A model generated the notes under the pieces. It had not been told where the DNA came from. It did not search any database and saw nothing but the letters and a program-made list of their open reading frames with translations. A stretch of DNA of 64,000 bases from Demequina silvatica. GTDB taxonomy: Bacteria; Actinomycetota; Actinomycetes; Actinomycetales; Demequinaceae. The stretch spans positions 310,001 through 374,000 of the forward strand of contig NZ_BBMA01000003.1 in NCBI RefSeq assembly GCF_000971215.1, read 5' to 3'. Shown here one piece after another: positions 57,445 to 64,000 of the stretch (the stretch's first letter is position 1; each line of letters starts with the position of its first letter). Both the position numbers and the translations under genes were made by a program.

Positions 57445-59070
57445 ATGGCACTCACGTCAGGAACCGTCGCCCGCACGGCGGCGGTCACCGTCGCCGGCGC
57501 GCTGGCGCTCGCGGCCTGCACCCCCCAGTCCGATCCCGATCCGAGCGCGTCCGCGCCGGCGCAGGCGGAGGTGGGCACGGACACGGGCGAGGAGATCGAG
57601 TCGATCACCGTCGCGCTGCCGGGCTCGCTGTCGAGCCTGTACGTGGGCGCCGAGTCCGGCATCCTCAACTACTACATCGCCTCCGTCGCGCAGGAGGGCC
57701 TGGTCACCATCGACGCCGACGGCGCGATCCAGCCCGGCCTCGCGGAGAGCTGGGAGCAGACGGACGACGTCACCTACGTGTACGAGCTCCGCGACGACGC
57801 TCAGTTCCAGGACGGCACGCCCGTCACCGCGGAGGACGTGGTCTTCAGCCTCGACATGGCGCGCGACGAGACCGCCTCGCCGGGTCTCGCTTACTACATG
57901 ACCGGCATCGACACCATCGAGCAGACCGGCGACTCCGAGGTCACCATCACCCTCAACGCCCCCGACGCGGCCTTCGCGGCGAACATGTCGACCGCGGGCG
58001 CCGCGTTCATCACGTCGAAGGCGTTCTGGGAGGCCAACTCCGGCGACGTCGGCACCTCCGACTCCCTGCTGCTGGGCACCGGCCCCTACCAGGTGACCGA
58101 GTTCGTGCCCGACTCGCACGTGACGTTCGAGCGGGTCGACACGTGGTGGGGCGAGCTGCCCAAGGTCAAGGAGATCCGCGTCGACTTCATCGCCGACGAG
58201 TCCACCCGCCTGCTCGCCGCGCAGTCCGGCGACGTCGACATCGCGTTCAACGTCCCGTTCTCGCAGGCCGAGCAGTGGGAGTCGCTGTCCGACATGCGCG
58301 TCGAGTACGTCAACGACCTCTCCTACGTGGGCCTGTACTTCAACACCGGGGTCGCGCCGTTCGACGACCCGAAGGTGCGCGAGGCCATCGCCCACGCCGT
58401 CAACCGCGACGCCTACGTGGAGACCCTCCTCAAGGGCCACGGCGAGGCCGCGACCGCGATCATGACCCCCGAGTCGCTCGGCAGCGTGTACTCGGCCGAC
58501 GAGGCTCGCGAGATCCTCGCCGGCATCCCCCAGTGGGACTACTCGCTGGACACGGCACGCGAAGCCCTCGCCGCATCGTCCGTCCCCGACGGCTTCACCA
58601 CGGAGCTGCTCACCCCCAACACGGGCCCGCAGCTGGGCACCGCGGCGCAGGCGCTCGCGCAGGACCTCGCGGAGGTGGGCATCACGCTCAACGTGCGCGA
58701 GGTGCCCATCGAGGAGTGGCTCGCGAGCCTCGACCCGAGCTCCGAGTACGGCCTCAACTACATGTGGTACTTCTCGACGCTCGGCGACCCGGCGGAGATC
58801 CCGTCCTACCTCATCGGCGCGGGCAACCCGGCGCAGTACGACAACCAGGAGGTCCTGGACCTCCTCGCCGAGGTGGGCGCGGAGAACGACCCGGCCGCGC
58901 GCATCGACCTTCTGGTCGAGGCGGAGACGCTCCAGGCTGAGGACGCCATCAACATCCCGCTGTGGTGGGGCCAGTCCGCGACCGGCTTCGCCAACGACCT
59001 CGGGGTGACCGACTACAGCGCGTTCACGTTCGTGTCCACCTGGCCCGCCCAGCTGTACCGGGCAGGCTGA
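57445..59070 (+). CDS. Dipeptide-type ABC transporter substrate-binding lipoprotein
   Basis: A 541-residue extracellular solute-binding protein family 5 member. A signal peptide ends at a lipobox (VAGALALAACTPQ). ESWEQTDDVTYVYELRDDAQFQDGTPVTAEDVVFSLD is the family signature. GAGGAG lies six bases before ATG 57445, in frame with the upstream LysR ORF. It starts an operon with two permeases, a fused ATPase and a C39-like peptidase. A motif copy encodes ASS near residue 376. Confidence 0.92.
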   Translation: MALTSGTVARTAAVTVAGALALAACTPQSDPDPSASAPAQAEVGTDTGEEIESITVALPGSLSSLYVGAESGILNYYIASVAQEGLVTIDADGAIQPGLAESWEQTDDVTYVYELRDDAQFQDGTPVTAEDVVFSLDMARDETASPGLAYYMTGIDTIEQTGDSEVTITLNAPDAAFAANMSTAGAAFITSKAFWEANSGDVGTSDSLLLGTGPYQVTEFVPDSHVTFERVDTWWGELPKVKEIRVDFIADESTRLLAAQSGDVDIAFNVPFSQAEQWESLSDMRVEYVNDLSYVGLYFNTGVAPFDDPKVREAIAHAVNRDAYVETLLKGHGEAATAIMTPESLGSVYSADEAREILAGIPQWDYSLDTAREALAASSVPDGFTTELLTPNTGPQLGTAAQALAQDLAEVGITLNVREVPIEEWLASLDPSSEYGLNYMWYFSTLGDPAEIPSYLIGAGNPAQYDNQEVLDLLAEVGAENDPAARIDLLVEAETLQAEDAINIPLWWGQSATGFANDLGVTDYSAFTFVSTWPAQLYRAG

Positions 59071-59072
59071 CG

Positions 59073-60068
59073 TTGTCGATCGCCGACACCCGCGCACGCG
59101 CATCGCGCCTGCGGCCCCTGGGCCGCATGGTCGCGGTGCGCGTGCTCGGCGTGCTCGGGGTGCTGTTCGCGCTGTCGATCCTGGTGTTCTCGATGATGTA
59201 CCTCGCGCCCGGGGACATCGTGAAGAACCTGCTGGGCAACCGGCCCGCCAACCCCGAGGTGGTCGCGGCGGTGCGCGAGCAGTACCGGCTCGACGACCCG
59301 GTGGTGGTCCAGTACCTGTCCTGGCTCAAGGGGTTCGTCACGGGTGACCTGGGCGTGTCCATCCGGCTGCAGCAGCCGGTCGCGGACGCGATCGGCGATC
59401 GCGTGGGCATCACGCTCGCCCTGTGCCTGCTCGCGTTCGTGGTCGCCGTGGTCTCCGCGGTTCCGCTGGGCGTGCGCTCCGCCGTCAAGGCGGGCGGCTG
59501 GGTGGACCGCACCGGCAACGCGATGTCGATCCTGGGCCTCAGCGCCCCGACCTTCGCGGTGGGCCTCCTGCTGCTCTACGTGTTCGCGTACTACCTGCCG
59601 ATCTTCCCCGTGTACGGCGGCGGCGACGGCGGCATCGACACCCTGCGCCACCTGGTGCTGCCGGCGGTCACGCTGGCGCTCGGGCTGGGCGCGATCATCG
59701 TCAAGCTCACGCGCACCGCGATGCTCCGCGAGCTCGAGTCCGACTACGTCACGTTCGCCCGCTCGCGCGGCCTGGGGGAGCGGTTGGTGCGGCGGATCGC
59801 GCTGCGCAACGCCGCGATCCCGATCGTCACGGGCGCCTCGCTGGTGCTCACGTTCCTGGTGGGCGGCACCGTGCTCGCCGAGACCACGTACGCGCTGCCC
59901 GGCCTGGGCACGCTGCTGCAGGACTCGGTGCTGTTCAAGGACATCGCCGTGGTGCAGTCGCTCACGCTGCTGGTCGCCGTGGTGATCGCCGCGATCGCGC
60001 TCATCGCGGACCTCACCTACATCCTGCTCGACCCGCGCGTGCGCCGTCAGATGGGAGCCGCGTCATGA
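59073..60068 (+). CDS. Peptide-type ABC transporter permease (DppB-like)
   Basis: A permease of about 331 residues with six helices. [27 protein letters not shown] is the first helix. The loop [34 protein letters not shown] is the EAA motif of this subfamily. I favour TTG 59073 as the start, with GGCAGG six bases upstream and three bases after the previous stop; ATG 59127 is the alternative. The next gene overlaps by ATGA. Confidence 0.88.
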   Translation: MSIADTRARASRLRPLGRMVAVRVLGVLGVLFALSILVFSMMYLAPGDIVKNLLGNRPANPEVVAAVREQYRLDDPVVVQYLSWLKGFVTGDLGVSIRLQQPVADAIGDRVGITLALCLLAFVVAVVSAVPLGVRSAVKAGGWVDRTGNAMSILGLSAPTFAVGLLLLYVFAYYLPIFPVYGGGDGGIDTLRHLVLPAVTLALGLGAIIVKLTRTAMLRELESDYVTFARSRGLGERLVRRIALRNAAIPIVTGASLVLTFLVGGTVLAETTYALPGLGTLLQDSVLFKDIAVVQSLTLLVAVVIAAIALIADLTYILLDPRVRRQMGAAS

Positions 60069-60928
60069 GCGACATCCGCGTGATCGGGGTCGCGGCAGTG
60101 CGACGCCGCCGCCGGCGCCTGCCCATCGGGGTCGCCGTTGCGATGGGCGTGCTCGCCCTCGCCGTCCTGGCCGCGGCCTTCGGCAAGGCGATCTTCCCCG
60201 ACGCGATGCACCAGGACATCCTCGCCTCGACTCTGCCGCCGGGCTCGCCCGGGCATCCGCTCGGTACCGACGAGCTGGGCCGCGACGTCCTCCAGATGGC
60301 GATCGCCGGCACCGCATCCGCCCTGGTGGGGCCGGTGATCGTGGCGATCGGGTCGATGCTGCTCGGAGTGGTCATGGGCACGCTCGCCGGCTACGAGAAG
60401 GGCTGGCTCGACACCCTCATCTCCCGCTGGACGGACCTGCTGCTCGCCGTCCCGGTGCTGCTCGCCGCGATCGTGGTGTCCGGCGTCATGGGCGGCGGCT
60501 ACTGGGTGACGGTCGCGCTGCTCATCGTGCTGTTCTCGCCCTCCGACATCCGGATCGTCCGCGCCGGCGTGCTCGAGCAGTCCGCGCGGCCCTACATCGA
60601 GGCGGCCCAGATGCTGTCCCTGTCGCGCTGGCGCGTGATGTTCCGGCACATCCTGCCCAACGTCACCTCGCTGGTGGTCACCAACATGATGCTCAACGTC
60701 GCGTTCGCGCTGGTCGCGTTCTCCTCGCTGTCCTTCCTGGGGGTCGGGGTCGCCCCGGGCACCGCCGACTGGGGCCGCCAGCTCACCGACGGCCGCGCCA
60801 TCATGTTCCAGAACCCGGCCGCCGTGTTCGTGCCCGCGCTGCTCATCGTGGTGGTCGCGGTCTGCGTCAACCTCGTGGGCGACTGGATCGGGCAGCGGCT
60901 CTCCCAGGTGGGGGAGGAGGTCCGATGA
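60065..60928 (+). CDS. Peptide-type ABC transporter permease (DppC-like)
   Basis: A 287-residue permease. The conserved opening region [26 protein letters not shown] and the EAA loop [29 protein letters not shown] are present. [30 protein letters not shown] is typical of DppC. It pairs with the upstream permease; its start overlaps that gene by ATGA, and the ATPase gene overlaps its end the same way. Confidence 0.93.
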   Translation: MSDIRVIGVAAVRRRRRRLPIGVAVAMGVLALAVLAAAFGKAIFPDAMHQDILASTLPPGSPGHPLGTDELGRDVLQMAIAGTASALVGPVIVAIGSMLLGVVMGTLAGYEKGWLDTLISRWTDLLLAVPVLLAAIVVSGVMGGGYWVTVALLIVLFSPSDIRIVRAGVLEQSARPYIEAAQMLSLSRWRVMFRHILPNVTSLVVTNMMLNVAFALVAFSSLSFLGVGVAPGTADWGRQLTDGRAIMFQNPAAVFVPALLIVVVAVCVNLVGDWIGQRLSQVGEEVR

Positions 60929-62505
60929 CCGTCCTGCTGTCCGCGCTCACCGTTCATGGACCTGCCGGGGTGATGGTCGAACCCATCGACGCGGAGATCG
61001 CGCCCGGCGCGACGCTCGCGCTCATCGGCGAGTCCGGCTCGGGCAAGACCCTCACCGCGAAGTCCATCGTGGGGCTGCTGCCGCGCGGCTTCCGCGCGAC
61101 CGGGCAGGTCTCCGTCGCCAGGCAGGACCTTCCGGTCACCCGGGCGGGGGACGATGCGGCGTGGCGGCGGGCACGGGGAAGTTCCGTCTCGCTGCTGCTC
61201 CAGGACCCGTTCACCTCCCTCACGCCCGTGCACCGGTGCGGCGACCAGATCGCGTGGACCGTCGAGGTGGCGGCCGGGAGGCGGCTCCCGAAGGGGGCGC
61301 GCCGCGCCGCGGTCGAGGAGCGCCTGGCCGAGGTCAACCTCCCGGCTCGCGTCGCGGACGCCTTCCCGCACGAGCTGTCGGGCGGCATGCGCCAGCGCGT
61401 CGCGATCGCGGCGGCGCTCGCCTCGGACCCGCAGCTGCTCATCGCCGACGAGCCCACCACCGCGCTCGACGCGTCCAACCAGGCCGAGATCCTGGACCTG
61501 CTGCGCCGCATCCAGCTCGAGCGGCGCCTGTCCGTCATCCTCATCTCCCACGACCTCGGGGTGGTGCGCGGCCGCACCGACCAGGTGCTGGTGATGCGGG
61601 ACGGCAAGGTGGTCGAGCGGGGCGCCACCGCCGCCGTGCTCGCCGCCCCGGAGCACCCGTACACGCGGGCGCTCATCGAGGCGGACCCGGTGGTGGCCGC
61701 CCGGACGGGGGCGCGGATCGCCGAGGAATCGGCGGACGGTTCCGCCGAGGCGGAGCCGCTGCTGGTGTGCGAGGGCGTGACCAAGGCCTTCGGCGCACGC
61801 ACCGTCCTCGACTCCGTGGATCTCAGCATCGCGCCGGGGGCGATCGTCGGCATCGTGGGCGAGTCGGGCTCCGGCAAGTCCACCCTGGCCCGCTGCATCG
61901 CCGGCCTCGAACGGGAAGGCGACGGGCGCATCGTCCTCGGGGGCTCGCCGCTTGCTCCGGGGCGTGCGTCGCGCACGCCCGACCAGGTGCAGATCGTGTT
62001 CCAGGACCCGTACTCGTCGCTCAACCCGATGATGAGCATCGGGGCGATCCTCGCGGAGGCGCTCGGCGTCGCCGGGCGGGCCGCGTCCGAGGTGCCCGCG
62101 ATGCTGGAGATGGTGGGGCTGCCCGCGGAGTTCGCGCGCAAGCGCCCCGCGGAGCTGTCCGGGGGCGAGCGGCAGCGCGTCGCGATCGCGCGGGCGCTCG
62201 CTCCCCAGCCGCGGCTGCTCATCTGCGACGAGTCGGTGTCCGCGCTCGACGTGTCGGTGCAGGCGGACATCCTGGCGCTGCTCGCGCGGCTGCGCGACGA
62301 GCTCGGCATCGCGATCCTGTTCATCTCGCACGACCTCGCGGTGGTGCGCATGATCGCGGACACCGTGACGGTGATGTGGGACGGCCGCGTGGTCGAGTCC
62401 GGGCCGTGCCACGAGGTGCTCGAGCACCCCACCCACGAGTACACGAGGCTGCTGGTCGCGGCCGCGATGCGGGAGAACGCCGTGCCCGCCGACGGGAAGG
62501 ACTGA
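60925..62505 (+). CDS. Fused DppD/DppF-type ABC ATPase
   Basis: A 526-residue protein with two ATPase domains. The first has GESGSGKT, the signature [15 protein letters not shown] and Walker [13 protein letters not shown]. The second has [23 protein letters not shown] and [12 protein letters not shown]. Most peptide transporters encode these as two genes, so this is a fusion. In the second half the usual Walker B DEP is DES. A motif copy lies in the first domain (AGDDAAWRR). Confidence 0.93.
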   Translation: MTVLLSALTVHGPAGVMVEPIDAEIAPGATLALIGESGSGKTLTAKSIVGLLPRGFRATGQVSVARQDLPVTRAGDDAAWRRARGSSVSLLLQDPFTSLTPVHRCGDQIAWTVEVAAGRRLPKGARRAAVEERLAEVNLPARVADAFPHELSGGMRQRVAIAAALASDPQLLIADEPTTALDASNQAEILDLLRRIQLERRLSVILISHDLGVVRGRTDQVLVMRDGKVVERGATAAVLAAPEHPYTRALIEADPVVAARTGARIAEESADGSAEAEPLLVCEGVTKAFGARTVLDSVDLSIAPGAIVGIVGESGSGKSTLARCIAGLEREGDGRIVLGGSPLAPGRASRTPDQVQIVFQDPYSSLNPMMSIGAILAEALGVAGRAASEVPAMLEMVGLPAEFARKRPAELSGGERQRVAIARALAPQPRLLICDESVSALDVSVQADILALLARLRDELGIAILFISHDLAVVRMIADTVTVMWDGRVVESGPCHEVLEHPTHEYTRLLVAAAMRENAVPADGKD

Positions 62506-62506
62506 C

Positions 62507-63610
62507 GTGTCGGGATTCGGGACGCCCCCGGCGGGATTCACCCCGCAGGTGTTCGAGGAGTGGGGCACGGAGCTCGCGGACGTGCTGGGCGAGGAGCGGA
62601 CCGTGCGATGGAACCTGCCGCGCTCCGCGTACCGGCCCGCGCTCGCCGTCCGCCGCGGCGCGGACGGGGCGCCGCTCGCGGCGATGCTCACCAGCGGGCG
62701 GCCGGCGACGGCCGCGGTGAAGATCGTGGACGTGTGGTGGGCCGCCTCGGCTGCCGGGCTCGCGGCGGCGGAGGCGCTGGTCGACGCGCTGCTCGAGGAG
62801 CGGACGGTCGCCGGGGACGCCGCGGTGAAGTGGGAGGTCGCGCCGGGCCTCGCGCTGCCGCCGTTCGCGATCGCGCGGGGCTTCGCGCCCATGCGCGCGC
62901 CGTGGGGCGCCAAGGGGACCGAGCGGTTCGCGGGCTACGTGCTGTGGCTGCGCGACGTGCCGCACCAGGAGCTCGGCTACTACGCGCAGACCACGCTGTA
63001 CACCTGCGGCGCGGTCGCGGGGCTGATGGCGGTCGAGTCGCGCGGGGTGGTGGGGTTCGCCGGGTCCGGCGGGGCCGATCGCGACCGCGAGATCGGGTTC
63101 TGGCGCGAGGCGACCAACCATCCGGCGTGCGAACCCGTGGGGCTCGCGGTGCGGCTGCGCGAGGAGCTCGGGTCGCCGGTGGACGGCGCACCGGTGGAGG
63201 TCGCTCTGGACCATGAGGGTCCGGTGCTGCTCGAGGACTACCAGGGGTTCGACTGGAACTACCGCGCGGAGCTGCAGGAGCACTCGGCGGCGCGGGCGGC
63301 GGCGCTGGGCGTGCCCGTGTCGCGCGAGCGGGTGTCGATGGAGGAGCTGGAGGCCCGGCTGCGGTCCGGGTGGGTGGCGCTGCTTCTGGTCGACGAGGAG
63401 CCCATGCACGGCGTCACCGGCGCCCACTGGATCGTGGCGCACGCGGCCCGCGACGGGATGTTCCTGCTCGAGGACCCGTGGGTCGAGGACGTCGCGGGGG
63501 AGTCCTGGGTCGACACCCACGACATGCCCGTCGCCGCCGCGGACCTCGACCGGATGGTCCGGTGGGGGGCGGAGGGCTACCGCGGGATCGTCTGGCTGCG
63601 GCGCGCGTAG
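62507..63610 (+). CDS. C39-like peptidase family protein
   Basis: A 367-residue protein that follows the ABC genes after one base. The C-terminal 200 residues resemble the peptidase C39-like/DUF3335 fold: Cys in YYAQTTLYTCGAVAGLMA, His in GVTGAHWIVAHA, Asp in LEDPWVEDVAGESW. The N-terminal part (about 1-150) is GNAT-like (FAIARGFAPMRAPWG). It may process a peptide carried by the transporter; this is inference from position. GTG 62507 is the start. Confidence 0.75.
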   Translation: MSGFGTPPAGFTPQVFEEWGTELADVLGEERTVRWNLPRSAYRPALAVRRGADGAPLAAMLTSGRPATAAVKIVDVWWAASAAGLAAAEALVDALLEERTVAGDAAVKWEVAPGLALPPFAIARGFAPMRAPWGAKGTERFAGYVLWLRDVPHQELGYYAQTTLYTCGAVAGLMAVESRGVVGFAGSGGADRDREIGFWREATNHPACEPVGLAVRLREELGSPVDGAPVEVALDHEGPVLLEDYQGFDWNYRAELQEHSAARAAALGVPVSRERVSMEELEARLRSGWVALLLVDEEPMHGVTGAHWIVAHAARDGMFLLEDPWVEDVAGESWVDTHDMPVAAADLDRMVRWGAEGYRGIVWLRRA

Positions 63611-63623
63611 CCGTCGAGTGAGG

Positions 63624-63947
63624 TCAGTCCTCGCGCGCCTCGATCGCGTGGAGGTACGGCCGCGCGGGGACGATCCGCCGGCGCGTGAGCGGGTGACCCC
63701 CGGTCGCGCTGCGGGCCAGGTGGGGACGCGCCCACTGCGCGGCGTGGCGCGCGCACAGCACGGCGGCGTTGGCGAGGGTGGGGTCGGTGCGGTCGTGCAC
63801 CACCCAGAGCTCCTCGACGTCGATCGGCGCGGCGGTGGGAGGGCAGTCGGCGCACGCGGCGGCGTCGCGGACGGCGCCGGCGTGCGCGAGGATCTGCGCG
63901 TAGCTGTCGAGGCTGAGGGCGGGCGGGTGCTCGTGAAGGTCTGTCAT
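63624..63947 (-). CDS. HNH-like small protein
   Basis: A protein of about 107 residues. DAAACADCPPTAAPIDVEELWVVHDRTDPTLANAAVLCARHAAQWARPHL has the Cys/His spacing of a degenerate HNH/zinc-finger nuclease domain, but the usual His-His pair is incomplete, so activity is doubtful. A variant of the dispersed motif (GGGACGATCCG) encodes RRIVPAR near its C-terminus. The start at 63947 is uncertain; a GTG at 63998 is possible. The gene is convergent with the C39-like peptidase gene and lies near the window end. Confidence 0.5.
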   Translation of the reverse strand: MTDLHEHPPALSLDSYAQILAHAGAVRDAAACADCPPTAAPIDVEELWVVHDRTDPTLANAAVLCARHAAQWARPHLARSATGGHPLTRRRIVPARPYLHAIEARED

Positions 63948-64000
63948 GGGTGTGCCTGGGTGGTCGATGTCCGGGGAGATGACCAGGTTATTTGGCACCA

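Overview
The window is about 64 kb of very GC-rich DNA from a high-GC Gram-positive bacterium (Actinomycetota). Supporting signs are GTG/ATG starts, four-base ATGA/GTGA gene overlaps, many leaderless promoters of the form TAGNNT-N6/7-ATG, and the order tig - clpP1 - clpP2 - clpX - valS. Gene content fits the order Micrococcales, but I cannot name a genus. There are no rRNA genes, CRISPR arrays, phage genes or recognisable transposases. Most of it looks like ordinary chromosome.

Layout. 0.1-4.6 kb: dps, an aldo-keto reductase divergent from a LysR regulator, and the cysteine pair cysK-cysE, preceded by a tiny Cys-rich leader peptide that looks like an attenuator. 4.7-16.5 kb: SRPBCC proteins, DUF1761, a second aldo-keto reductase, a large kinase-like/aminotransferase fusion, tRNA-Gly and tRNA-Pro, DoxX, small membrane proteins, GNAT, an NYN-domain protein, and a MarR-MFS pair. 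16.5-26.7 kb: trigger factor, three DUF4190 paralogues, clpP1-clpP2-clpX, a single-gene DUF559 cassette between 69-bp inverted repeats, and valS. 26.8-35.6 kb: an AhpD-like protein, regulators, a CPA2 antiporter, small membrane paralogues, a sulfide:quinone oxidoreductase behind a CsoR/CstR-type operator, a MarR/NADP-oxidoreductase pair with twin operators, and a membrane alpha/beta hydrolase.

35.7-43.3 kb is a haem-iron locus: haem oxygenase, the haem ABC transporter hmuTUV, and a large convergent HtaA-domain surface protein with an IdeR/DtxR-like box. 43.4-47.8 kb is a sulfate ABC operon (cysP-cysT-cysW-cysA) followed by an Rrf2 regulator. Together with cysK/cysE and the sulfide oxidase, sulfur metabolism is prominent. 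47.8-56.3 kb holds arginine deiminase, small membrane proteins, GNATs, RraB, a DHA2-type MFS pump and thymidine kinase. 56.4-63.6 kb is a dipeptide-type ABC operon whose first reading frame joins a LysR regulator to the lipoprotein with no stop codon between them, ending in a C39-like peptidase.

The most unusual signal is a dispersed motif, GGGACGATGCG and its complement. I count at least 39 copies of the 10-base core (26 of the full 11-mer). It occurs equally on both strands, between genes and inside weakly conserved parts of genes, and in two places as inverted pairs. Its properties resemble DNA uptake sequences of naturally competent bacteria more than an operator, Chi or KOPS site. It is my leading candidate for an undescribed system.
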